From Pseudomonadota bacterium (GTDB lineage Bacteria > Pseudomonadota > Alphaproteobacteria > Sphingomonadales > Sphingomonadaceae): a stretch of DNA of 59,194 nt. This document shows positions 44,709-53,065 of the stretch, piece after piece. Numbering within the stretch: the stretch's first letter is position 1; each line of letters starts with the position of its first letter. The notes below the pieces were generated by a model that was not told the origin of the DNA, made no database searches, and saw nothing but the letters and a program-made list of their open reading frames with translations. Both the position numbers and the translations under genes were made by a program. Where the stretch lies: assembly GCA_023418595.1 (NCBI GenBank), contig JAEZZI010000023.1:1-59194 (forward strand). Direction: 5' to 3'.

Positions 44709-45929
44709 ATGGCAAGCGTTGCCGAGGCCGAACCGGCCGTCAATTCGCTGGACGATTTCCGGCAGCAGGTGCGCGACTGGATCGCCGCCAATTTCCCGGC
44801 ATCGCTGAAGGGCCACGACGCCAGTCTCTCCGCGCTTGAAGGGCCGAGCGAGGAAAGCGCCGACGAAAAGGCGTGGCGCGAGGCGATGGGCGAAAAGGGC
44901 TGGGGCGTCCCCACCTGGCCAAGGGAATATGGCGGCGGCGGGCTGAGCAAGGCCGAGGCGCGGGTGCTTCAAGAGGAACTGGGCCGGGCGGGCGCCTATA
45001 ACCCGATCGGTGGCATGGGCGTGATGATGTTCGGCCCGACCTTGCTCGAATATGGCACCGAGGAGCAGAAGCAGGAACATATCCCCGCGATCGCGCGCGG
45101 CGAGGTGCGCTGGTGTCAGGGCTATAGCGAGCCGAACGCCGGGTCCGATCTCGCCAACATCCAGACTTTCGCCGCGGATGCCGGCGACCATTATGTCATC
45201 AATGGTCAGAAGACTTGGACGAGCGGCGGGCAATGGGCGGACAAATGTTTCGCGCTGGTCCGCACGTCGAAGGACTCAAAGCATGGGGGAATCAGCTTCA
45301 TGCTGATCGACATGCATCAGCCCGGCGTCGAGACGAAGCCGATCGCGCTGATCTCCGGCTCGTCGCCGTTTTGCGAGACGTTTTTCACCGACGCGAAGAC
45401 CGACAAGAAGAATCTGGTCGGTCGAGAAGGGCAGGGATGGGAAATCGGCACCCGGCTGCTGCAACACGAACGCGCCAGCCTGTCGGGTGGCAGCGGCGGT
45501 GCGAGCCGGTTGTTCGCAGGGATGCCGCTGTCGGCGCTTGCCAAGGAATATATCGGCACCGACGGCGAAGGCCGCATCGCAGACGCCGATCTGCGCACGC
45601 GGATCATCAAGCATGAAATGGACGTGCGGTCCTTCATGCTGACGCTGCGCCGCGCATCGGACGAGGCGAAATCCAATCAGGGGCCGTCGGCGACTACGTC
45701 GATCATGAAGAATGTCGGCGCCCGCATTACCCAGGACCGCGCCGAACTCGCGCTGGAAATCATGGGGATGCAGGGGCTTGGCTGGGAAGGCGAGGGCTTC
45801 ACGGCGAAAGAGCTGGAACAGACCCGCACCTGGCTGTGGGGCAAGGCGGTGTCGATCTATGGCGGATCGACCGAGATCCAGAACAACGTGATCGCCAAGC
45901 GCATCCTGGGGATGCTCGATCACCAGTGA
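44709..45929 (+). CDS. Acyl-CoA dehydrogenase, catalytic-type subunit
   Basis: The 406-residue ACAD has EPNAGSDLANIQT (about 140) and YVINGQKTWTSGG (about 160-175) of the FAD domain, and a C-terminal helical domain ending WGKAVSIYGGSTEIQNNVIAKRILGM. It thus keeps the FAD and catalytic Glu context of the C-terminus (GGSTEIQ). The start at 44709 has a ribosome site (GGAGCAGG). It is followed by a second, smaller ACAD gene that lacks this C-terminal motif, so the two may form a heteromeric enzyme. Confidence 0.9.
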   Translation: MASVAEAEPAVNSLDDFRQQVRDWIAANFPASLKGHDASLSALEGPSEESADEKAWREAMGEKGWGVPTWPREYGGGGLSKAEARVLQEELGRAGAYNPIGGMGVMMFGPTLLEYGTEEQKQEHIPAIARGEVRWCQGYSEPNAGSDLANIQTFAADAGDHYVINGQKTWTSGGQWADKCFALVRTSKDSKHGGISFMLIDMHQPGVETKPIALISGSSPFCETFFTDAKTDKKNLVGREGQGWEIGTRLLQHERASLSGGSGGASRLFAGMPLSALAKEYIGTDGEGRIADADLRTRIIKHEMDVRSFMLTLRRASDEAKSNQGPSATTSIMKNVGARITQDRAELALEIMGMQGLGWEGEGFTAKELEQTRTWLWGKAVSIYGGSTEIQNNVIAKRILGMLDHQ

Positions 45930-45938
45930 CACTTCAAT

Positions 45939-46012
45939 CGTCGCCCCAGCGAAAGCTGGGGCATCGGGCGGCAGGAGCGCGGCCTGAGATGCCAGCCTGC
46001 GCTGGCATGACG
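45939..46012. repeat. Hairpin repeat, family F
   Basis: CGTCGCCCCAGCGAAAGCTG followed by GGGC, and ATGCCAGCCTGCGCTGGCAT followed by GACG: two adjacent hairpins separated by about 26 bases. It lies between the two acyl-CoA dehydrogenase genes. Confidence 0.75.
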
Positions 46013-46042
46013 GATTCGGAATAGAAAAGGCGGGGCACAGCA

Positions 46043-47107
46043 ATGGCCGTACTGAACGACGAACAGGTGATGCTGCGCGACATGGCGCGCGAATGGGCGG
46101 ACAATGAATCGCCCGTCACGGAGTTTCGCAAACTCCGCAAATCGGACGCTGCGGAGAAGTTCGACGCCGACAAATGGCGCGCGCAGGCCGAAATGGGCTG
46201 GGCGGGTGTCATCATTCCCGAAGAACAGGGCGGCGTCGGCATGGGCTGGCTGGCGCTTGGGCTGGTGCTCGAGCAACTCGGGCGGACGCTGGCGGCGAGC
46301 CCGCTGGCGGCGACCGCATCGGCGGCGGGCGCGATCCTGTTGTCGGAGGACGCGGCGCTGAAGGGCGAGGTGTTGCCGCGCATCGCCAGCGGCGAGGCGG
46401 TCGCAGCGCTGGCAACCGACGAAGGGCCGCGCTTCGACCCCACACGTTGCGAAACCCGCGTCGAGGACAGAAAACTGACCGGCGCGAAGAGGTTCGTTGC
46501 GGAGGGCGACGCCGCAACCCTGTTCGTCGTGTCGGCGCAGGACGGCCTCTATCTGGTCGAGGATGGCGAGGGCGTCACCAAAACCTCGCGTGCGATGGTC
46601 GATTTCCGCAGCCATGCCGATGTGCGCTTCGACGGCGCGCCAGCGCGCAAGCTGGGCGGAACCGATCTGGTCGCCGCCGCCACCGACCGCGCCGCCATCG
46701 CCACTGCCGCCGAAATGCTCGGCATGGCGGAATCGGCATTCGAGCAGACCAACGATTATCTGAAAACCCGCACCCAGTTCGGTCAGAAGCTGTCGACCTT
46801 CCAGGCGCTCCAGCACCGGATGGCGAAGATGTTCACCGAATTGCAGCTGATGCGATCGGCGGTGGAGGGCGGGCTCGACGCACTCGATCGCGTCGCGGGC
46901 GTCGATCAGGCGGCAAGTCTGGCCAAGGCGGTGGCGAGTGAAACGCTGCATCTGGTCAGCCGCGAGATGATCCAGCTCCACGGCGGGATCGGCATGACCG
47001 ACGAACATGATGCGGGCTTTTACATGAAGCGGGCGCAGGTGCTGGAGACGATGTGGGGCACGGCGTCCTATCACCGCGACCGCTTTGCCCGGCTCAACGG
47101 CTATTGA
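46043..47107 (+). CDS. Acyl-CoA dehydrogenase, probable partner subunit
   Basis: The 354-residue ACAD-fold protein is shorter than usual. The N-terminal helical part (LNDEQVMLRDMAREWA) and FLKTRTQFGQKLSTFQ-type helical domain are clear (DYLKTRTQFGQKLSTFQALQH, about 235-255), as is QLHGGIGMTDEHDAGFY. The middle FAD-domain motifs are eroded, and the C-terminus reads LETMWGTASYHRDRF, without the usual catalytic Glu motif. This pattern fits the non-catalytic partner in heteromeric ACADs, as in the ChsE/FadE pairs of steroid side-chain degradation. Confidence 0.85.
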   Translation: MAVLNDEQVMLRDMAREWADNESPVTEFRKLRKSDAAEKFDADKWRAQAEMGWAGVIIPEEQGGVGMGWLALGLVLEQLGRTLAASPLAATASAAGAILLSEDAALKGEVLPRIASGEAVAALATDEGPRFDPTRCETRVEDRKLTGAKRFVAEGDAATLFVVSAQDGLYLVEDGEGVTKTSRAMVDFRSHADVRFDGAPARKLGGTDLVAAATDRAAIATAAEMLGMAESAFEQTNDYLKTRTQFGQKLSTFQALQHRMAKMFTELQLMRSAVEGGLDALDRVAGVDQAASLAKAVASETLHLVSREMIQLHGGIGMTDEHDAGFYMKRAQVLETMWGTASYHRDRFARLNGY

Positions 47108-47115
47108 GTTTCGAT

Positions 47116-47126
47116 TTGATACTCAA
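47116..47126. promoter_or_regulatory. Palindromic motif TTGATACTCAA upstream of the TonB receptor
   Basis: TTGA-TAC-TCAA lies just after the second ACAD stop, 167 bases before the receptor start. The reverse complement occurs at 50183-50193 upstream of the transporter gene. A wider inverted repeat ATTGAGT (47103-47109) / ACTCAAT (47121-47127) includes it. Candidate operator. Confidence 0.4.
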
Positions 47127-47292
47127 TTCGGGCGCGGGGTATGGCCATTTTGGTGTATGGCATTTGCGTCACACCTTTGTCTAACGCCTGCGAATATGCG
47201 GCATTCCCACTTGACGAAGGTGAGGCACCGCTTCAAATTCGAGGATGAGGTATGTGCCGTCAAACAGGTGCAGCCAATCAGGAGAGGATGCT

Positions 47293-50130
47293 ATGGCTAA
47301 GCGACAGTTAATGGTTGCGTGCGCGGGTTCCGCATTGATGCTGGCGCTCGCGATGCCCGCACATGCGCAGGACGTAACGGCGGCGTCCACCGATCAGGAC
47401 GTGCAGGAGCAGCAGGTCGGGGGCGAGGTCGTCGTCACCGCGCAGGGGCGCGCCCAGGCGCTGGCCGACGTTCCAGTCGCCATCACCGCGGTCACGGCGG
47501 AGGCCCTGACCCAATCGGGCGCTTCCGATATTCGTCAGCTCAACCAGCTCGCGCCGTCCTTGCTCGTGTCCTCGACCGGGTCGGAGGCGAACGGGTCCGC
47601 GCGTATTCGCGGCATCGGCACCGTCGGCGACAATCCCGGTCTCGAAAGCTCGGTCGCGGTGTTCATCGACGGCGTCTATCGCTCGCGCACCGGCGCGGGC
47701 CTGAACGAGCTCGGCGATATCGACCGGGTGGAAGTGTTGCGCGGGCCGCAGGGAACGCTGGGCGGGCGCAACTCGTCGGCCGGCCTGCTCAGCATCGTTT
47801 CGAAATCGCCGAGCTTTGCCGGGTTTTCCGGCGGCGCCGAAGCGACCTACGGCAATTACGACCATATCCGGGTCGGCGGCAATCTGAACGTGCCGCTGGG
47901 CGAAAGCCTGGCTGCGCGGGTCGATGCGGTCTATGTGAAGCGCGACGGCTTCTATTATGACCCGGTCAACGACACCGACGTCAACGATCGCGACCGGTTC
48001 TTCGTTCGCGGTCAGATGCTGTTCGAGCCGTCCAGCAACCTGTCGGTCCGCATCATCGGCGACTATACCCAGCGCAACGAGAAATGCTGCGCCGCAATCT
48101 ATGTCGGCCGCTCGGTCAATCCGTTCGTCGGCAATCTGAACAATCCGGCTACGCTGCCGACCACCAGTCCGACGCCGACGGCGACGGGGAACAACATCAT
48201 CAACGTGCTGCGCGATCTGGGCCAGCCGCTGGCGTCGTTCAACCCCGGCTATGACCGCACCATCTATGTCTCGCCCGGTCGTTCCTTCGGCGGCAAGACC
48301 GAGGACTGGGGCATTTCCGGCCAGATCGATTATGATTTCGGCGGGGCCAAGCTGACCTCGATTACTGCCTATCGCGATTATCTGAGCGCGCAGGGGTCGG
48401 ACACCGACTATTCTCAGGTCGATCTCCTTTATCGTGCCGACGACGGCAATTCCGCGCGTTCGTTCAAGACGTTCAGCCAGGAACTTCGCCTTCAGGGCGA
48501 GGCGTTCGACGGCAAGCTCGACTGGCTGATCGGCGGCTATTTCGCGAACGAGGATCTGCGCGCAACCGACAATCTGCGGTTCGGCAACCAGTATGGCCGG
48601 TTCGCCACCTGTCGTCTGGTGTCGGGCGGCGGCCTTGCCCAATTCTACTCGCCGACCAGCGCAGGTTGTATCAGCCCGACCGGACGTGCGGTGCTCAGCA
48701 ACTCGCTGGCAGGGGCGGGCATCCCGTCTCCTTTCGGTGCGCTGGGGCCGACGATCGTCGGGTCCATCGATCGGCTGGACGGCATCAACGATCGCGGTTC
48801 GACTCGCGACGTCTATAATCAGAACAGCCGCAACTATGCGTTCTTCACGCACAACATCTTTGAAATCACACCCGGCCTCGATCTGACGCTCGGCCTGCGC
48901 TACACCAACGAACGCAAGAAGTTCGATGCGACATTCACCAACGACAACGTCGCCTGCGTTCAGAACCAGCAGGCGCTGCTCCAGTTCGCCAACACGCCGG
49001 GGCTCGCGCCGGTCGTCCAGGGTATTTTGGGACTGTCGTGTCAGGGCAACTCCACGTCTGAACTGAACGGCGTCACGATCAACGACGAACGCAGCGAGGA
49101 CGAATTCACCGGCACGGCGATCCTGTCTTACAAGGTGACCCCCGACCTGCTGCTCTATGGCAGCTATTCGCGCGGCTATAAGGCGGGCGGCTTCAACCTC
49201 GACCGCTCCGCGCTCAAGGCGCCGATCACCCCCTTCGGCGGTCAGGCCGGTGCTCAGGCCCTGGTCGGTCGCCTCCAGTTCGATCAGGAACTGGTCAACG
49301 CGTATGAAATCGGCGCCAAATACGCGACGGGACCGTTCCTGTTCTCGGTCGCCGCCTTCCGTCAGGAATTCAGCAATTTCCAGCTGAATACCTTCAACGG
49401 CACTGTGTTCCTGGTGGCGACGATCAACGGCTGTAAATCCGATCTGGGCGGTGGCGATCGCGATCAGAGCAACCGTGCGGGTGCGCCGAATTATGTCGCG
49501 CCGACGGCAACCAATCCGAACCCGGCGGCGACCACCGGTGCCTGTTCGCCGGACGACATCACCGCCGGGGTGGTGTCGCAGGGCGTCGAGCTAGAAGCGA
49601 CGCTGCGTCCGCATCGCGACCTGATCTTCAACCTCGGCTTCACCTATGCCGACACCCGCTACGCCGACAATCTGGTGGGCAACAACGAAGGTGCACCGCT
49701 CGACCCGGCACTGCGCAAGCTGCCAGGCAACACCATGTCGAACGCCCCGCAGGCGGTTGCCACTGCGTCGATGGCATGGACTCCCGACATCGGAAACACC
49801 GGACTTTCGGGCCTTTTCTATGTCGATACCCGTCTGACGGGTGACTATAATACCGGGTCCGATCTGTTCCCGCAAAAGGAACAGGACGGCTATGCGCTGG
49901 TCAACGCGCGCGTCGGTATCCGGGGGCCGAACGAGCGCTGGGCGCTCGAACTCTGGGCACAGAACCTGCTCGATACCGATTATGCGCAGGTCGCGTTCAA
50001 CTCGCCCTTCCAGGAAGGGGGCGCGGGCGCGCCCTTCGTCGATCCGCAATATCCCGGCGGTCGCCAGATCTTTTCGCAGTACCTGGCCGAACCACGGACC
50101 TACGGCGTGACGTTGCGCGGGCGGTTCTGA
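47293..50130 (+). CDS. TonB-dependent outer-membrane receptor
   Basis: The 945-residue protein has a signal peptide (about 1-27, ending AHAQ), a TonB-box-like GGEVVVTAQ, a plug domain (about 50-165) with GIGTVGDNPGLESSVAVFIDG and RVEVLRGPQGTLGGRNSSAG, and a long barrel ending TYGVTLRGRF with the terminal Phe. It is a sphingomonad-type substrate receptor probably taking up the compound degraded by the surrounding genes. A ribosome site (AGGAGAGG) precedes ATG 47293. A terminator follows the stop. The five or more Cys in the barrel loops may form disulfides. Confidence 0.93.
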   Translation: MAKRQLMVACAGSALMLALAMPAHAQDVTAASTDQDVQEQQVGGEVVVTAQGRAQALADVPVAITAVTAEALTQSGASDIRQLNQLAPSLLVSSTGSEANGSARIRGIGTVGDNPGLESSVAVFIDGVYRSRTGAGLNELGDIDRVEVLRGPQGTLGGRNSSAGLLSIVSKSPSFAGFSGGAEATYGNYDHIRVGGNLNVPLGESLAARVDAVYVKRDGFYYDPVNDTDVNDRDRFFVRGQMLFEPSSNLSVRIIGDYTQRNEKCCAAIYVGRSVNPFVGNLNNPATLPTTSPTPTATGNNIINVLRDLGQPLASFNPGYDRTIYVSPGRSFGGKTEDWGISGQIDYDFGGAKLTSITAYRDYLSAQGSDTDYSQVDLLYRADDGNSARSFKTFSQELRLQGEAFDGKLDWLIGGYFANEDLRATDNLRFGNQYGRFATCRLVSGGGLAQFYSPTSAGCISPTGRAVLSNSLAGAGIPSPFGALGPTIVGSIDRLDGINDRGSTRDVYNQNSRNYAFFTHNIFEITPGLDLTLGLRYTNERKKFDATFTNDNVACVQNQQALLQFANTPGLAPVVQGILGLSCQGNSTSELNGVTINDERSEDEFTGTAILSYKVTPDLLLYGSYSRGYKAGGFNLDRSALKAPITPFGGQAGAQALVGRLQFDQELVNAYEIGAKYATGPFLFSVAAFRQEFSNFQLNTFNGTVFLVATINGCKSDLGGGDRDQSNRAGAPNYVAPTATNPNPAATTGACSPDDITAGVVSQGVELEATLRPHRDLIFNLGFTYADTRYADNLVGNNEGAPLDPALRKLPGNTMSNAPQAVATASMAWTPDIGNTGLSGLFYVDTRLTGDYNTGSDLFPQKEQDGYALVNARVGIRGPNERWALELWAQNLLDTDYAQVAFNSPFQEGGAGAPFVDPQYPGGRQIFSQYLAEPRTYGVTLRGRF

Positions 50131-50145
50131 CCGTTCGCGCCCAAG

Positions 50146-50184
50146 GGGCGGGCCGCTTGTCCGAGCGGCCCGCCCTTTTTGTTT
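50146..50184 (+). terminator. Intrinsic terminator after the TonB receptor
   Basis: GGGCGGGCCGCT (50146-50157) pairs perfectly with AGCGGCCCGCCC (50164-50175), a 12-bp stem with a 6-base loop, followed by TTTTTGTTT. It separates the receptor from the transporter gene. Confidence 0.92.
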
Positions 50185-50193
50185 GAGTATCAA
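50183..50193. promoter_or_regulatory. Palindromic motif TTGAGTATCAA upstream of the MFS transporter
   Basis: The exact reverse complement of the motif at 47116-47126. It starts within the tail of the terminator and ends 14 bases before the transporter ATG, a place where a bound repressor could block the leader or where the shared motif could act in RNA. Confidence 0.4.
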
Positions 50194-50207
50194 CCGAGGA
50201 GCCGCCC

Positions 50208-51524
50208 ATGAGCGTCAGTCCAGTCAAGGTCGCCGATGCGATCGCCGACGATGTCGCCATCCGCCGTCGGGGATGGACGCTGGGCCTGCTCACCGTCACC
50301 TATTTCTTCAGCTATATGGACCGCCAGATCCTCGCGATCCTGCAAGAGCTGATCAAGGAGGATCTGGGCCTGTCCGATACCCAGCTCGGCATGCTGACGG
50401 GTCTGGCGTTCGCGGTTTTCTACGCCGGGCTCGGCATTCCGGTCGCACGGCTTGCCGACCGGATGAACCGCAAGAACATCATCGCGATTTCGCTGACGGT
50501 GTGGAGCGCGATGACCGCAGCCTGCGGCCTCGCGCAAAATTTCATCCAGCTACTTTTGTTCCGGATCGGCGTCGGCATCGGGGAGGCCGGGTCGAGCCCG
50601 CCCAGCCATTCGATCATCGCCGATCTCTATCCGCCCGAAAAGCGCGCGGGGGCGATGGCGATCTATTCGCTGGGGGTGGTGCTGGGCACCGCATTCGGGA
50701 CGATGATCGGTGGCACCGTCGCGCATTATTATGGCTGGCGCGTGGCGCTGTTCGCAGTCGGCCTGCCGGGCGTCCTGCTAGCTTTCTTCGTCTGGAAGTT
50801 CGTCGTCGAGCCGCGCCGTGGCCTGTCCGACGTCGCCAAGGTCGCCGAAAGCGACAGGATGCCGACCCTGGTCGAAGGCTTTGCCGGCATGTGGCGCAAC
50901 AAGGCGGCGGTGCATGTGGTGTTGGGCGTCACGCTCACCTCGATGATCGGATATGGCCTCGCCGCATTCGGGCCGAGCTACATGCAGCGGTCGCTCGACA
51001 TGAATTTGCTCCAGATCGCGTGGATCGTCGCACCGATCCTGGGCGTCGTGGGTGCCTTGTCCGCCGTGCTCGGCGGGCGGCTGGCCGACTGGCTGGCCAA
51101 GAACAAGGGGATGCACGCGCAGAGCTATATGGTGGCGGTGCTCAAGGTCATCGCACTGCCGTTCGCGCTTCTCTTTTACTGGCTCGACAACTGGCAGCTG
51201 GCGCTGTCGGCCTATGTCGTCGCGCTATTGTTCCAGAACAGCTATCTCGGCCCCAGCTTCGCGATGATCCAGAGCCTTGCGCCGCAAAAGGTTCGGGCAT
51301 TGTGGGCGGCGATCACACTGCTGGTCATCAACATGGTCGGCCTGGGTATCGGTCCCGTCGCGGTCGGTCGGATCAGCGACGCGCTGAACCCGGTCTATGG
51401 CGAGGACTCGCTGCGTTATGCGATGCTGATCTTCGCGGCGATCACGCCTTGGGCGATCTTCCATTATTGGCGGGCGGGCGTTTTGCTGAAAGCGCAGCAG
51501 GACGCGCGGGTGCAGGAGCAATAG
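50208..51524 (+). CDS. MFS transporter, spinster-like
   Basis: The 438-residue protein has twelve predicted membrane segments. The N-terminal stretch TVTYFFSYMDRQILAILQELIK and the loop motif GIPVARLADRMNRKN (MFS motif A variant, about 75-90) are typical of the spinster group, with GIGEAGSSPPSHSIIADLYPPEKR near 125-145. Bacterial members often lie next to TonB receptors and acyl-CoA catabolic genes and are thought to import the receptor's substrate over the inner membrane. Ribosome site GAGGAG. Confidence 0.92.
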   Translation: MSVSPVKVADAIADDVAIRRRGWTLGLLTVTYFFSYMDRQILAILQELIKEDLGLSDTQLGMLTGLAFAVFYAGLGIPVARLADRMNRKNIIAISLTVWSAMTAACGLAQNFIQLLLFRIGVGIGEAGSSPPSHSIIADLYPPEKRAGAMAIYSLGVVLGTAFGTMIGGTVAHYYGWRVALFAVGLPGVLLAFFVWKFVVEPRRGLSDVAKVAESDRMPTLVEGFAGMWRNKAAVHVVLGVTLTSMIGYGLAAFGPSYMQRSLDMNLLQIAWIVAPILGVVGALSAVLGGRLADWLAKNKGMHAQSYMVAVLKVIALPFALLFYWLDNWQLALSAYVVALLFQNSYLGPSFAMIQSLAPQKVRALWAAITLLVINMVGLGIGPVAVGRISDALNPVYGEDSLRYAMLIFAAITPWAIFHYWRAGVLLKAQQDARVQEQ

Positions 51525-51531
51525 CCAAATC

Positions 51532-51612
51532 CCGCTCGTGCTGAGCTTGTCGAAGCACTGTCCTTCTTGGCGCGAAGAAAGGACAGCATTTCGACAAGCT
51601 CAATGCGAACGG
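51532..51612. repeat. Hairpin repeat, family B copy 3
   Basis: CGCTCGTGCTGAGCTTGTCG at the left faces CGACAAGCTCAATGCGAACG at the right; an inner CTGTCCTTCTT/AAGAAAGGACAG pair is also present. It lies between the convergent transporter and regulator genes. Confidence 0.88.
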
Positions 51613-51636
51613 AGATGAGAAATTGGGGTTAGCGGA

Positions 51637-52875
51637 TCACCCAACCGCGCGGTCGTCGAACATCCCGAACATCAGCGACGACGCATAGATCGCCACCGCC
51701 TTTTCTCGCGCCATCGTGCCCGCCCATTTGCGCATGTCGAATGCTGCATTTTGAAGCGCCATCAGCGCCTGGGACGCCACCAGCGGATCGACCGCGCGGA
51801 TCGATCCTTCGGCGATGCCGTCGCTGATCGTGCCGGCAAAGCGCCGCGCGATGCGGTTCGACCGGTCGATCATCGTCTGACGCACGCGCAAGGGTAGCCC
51901 CGACAGCGCCGTCGTCCGCAGCAACGGCCCGGCTTCCGAAAACTGGATGTCGAGCAACGTCGCGACGACGTTCTGCAACCGCTGCCAGTAATCGCCGCCC
52001 AGATCGTCGCCGTCGCGCTGGCCCTGGGTGATGGTGTCGAAGCTGCGTTTATAGCATTCGATCACCAGATCGTCCTTGGCGTCGAGATGGTGGTAGAAGC
52101 TGCCCTTCGTCACGTTCAGCTCCGACGCGATCCGCTGAACCGATGCGCCGCGATAGCCGAGTTCGTTGATGAGCCGCGTGGCGGCGAGCAGGAACTGCAC
52201 CCGCTGCGGCTCGGTATCGCCGTGATCGAGGTCGAGCAGTTGCGGCGACCAGTCGCGCCCCGGCGCGGCGAGGCCATGTTCGAACACGTCCATCAACCGC
52301 GCCTCGACGCGGGGATATTGGTCGACCGAATAACGCTCCAGCCAGGCCGACAGCCAGAAGCTGTTTTCGAGCAAGGTGTGCGCGCGGGCGCTGCGAAGAT
52401 CGGTACGCTCGCGACCGCCGCCTTCGCCCCACAAGGCGCGGGTCTTGCGGAACACCTCGCGCCAGCCCGCCATCAGCTTGCTCCGGGCGGGCTCCTCGGT
52501 CGCGCGCAGGTCGGACAGGATCGCGAATTCGGTCTCCTCGCCTTCGCGCACGCGGATGAGCCGGGCCATGTTGATCGACAGGAATCTGGCGACGCGCGCC
52601 TGCGGCGTCGCTTCCTGAAGCGCGGCGTCGAGCATCGCGGTCAACCGGGTCAGCGTCTGATCGAAGCAGGCCGCCGCAAGGTCTTCCTTGCGCTTGAAAT
52701 AATAGGTGACGCTGGTGGTGTTCAGCCCGACACGGCGCGCGACATCGGCAAAGGTCATGCCCTTGGCCGATTGTTCATTGATTGCCTCTGCCGCAGCGGC
52801 GAGGATCGCGTCGCGTTTGGCCTGGAATCGTTTGGTTCCGGCGGAGCCATCCGCCACGGTGTCGTGCCCCTGCAT
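51637..52875 (-). CDS. Double-length TetR regulator (two TetR units in one chain)
   Basis: The 412-residue protein is two TetR-like units fused head to tail. Unit 1: helix-turn-helix about 18-65 (ILAAAAEAINEQSAKGMTFADVARRVGLN..SVTYYFKRKEDL), then a ligand-type helical domain. Unit 2: helix-turn-helix about 225-275 (FLLAATRLINELGYRGASVQRIASELNVTKGSFYHHLDAKDDL), then a second helical domain with SGLPLRVRQTMIDRSNRIARRF. Ordinary TetR proteins are about 200 residues. It is divergent from the ACAD10/11-type gene across 190 bases, where GTTTT-N5-AAAAC (52980-52994) is a possible operator. Confidence 0.9.
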   Translation of the reverse strand: MQGHDTVADGSAGTKRFQAKRDAILAAAAEAINEQSAKGMTFADVARRVGLNTTSVTYYFKRKEDLAAACFDQTLTRLTAMLDAALQEATPQARVARFLSINMARLIRVREGEETEFAILSDLRATEEPARSKLMAGWREVFRKTRALWGEGGGRERTDLRSARAHTLLENSFWLSAWLERYSVDQYPRVEARLMDVFEHGLAAPGRDWSPQLLDLDHGDTEPQRVQFLLAATRLINELGYRGASVQRIASELNVTKGSFYHHLDAKDDLVIECYKRSFDTITQGQRDGDDLGGDYWQRLQNVVATLLDIQFSEAGPLLRTTALSGLPLRVRQTMIDRSNRIARRFAGTISDGIAEGSIRAVDPLVASQALMALQNAAFDMRKWAGTMAREKAVAIYASSLMFGMFDDRAVG

Positions 52876-53065
52876 CGCGAAACTCTAGCAAATGAATTTC
52901 GAAGCGACAGTGTTTTTTGTGCGCAGCATGGGCGCGGTTGAGACGAGCCGTTTATGCGGACCGCGTTCGCACGAAATCAGTTTTATTGAAAAACGGGTAT
53001 GGCGTTGGCCGGTGTCAGGCGATAGTCTCTGCATCGACCATTATCAGGCAAGAGGACGCACCCAC

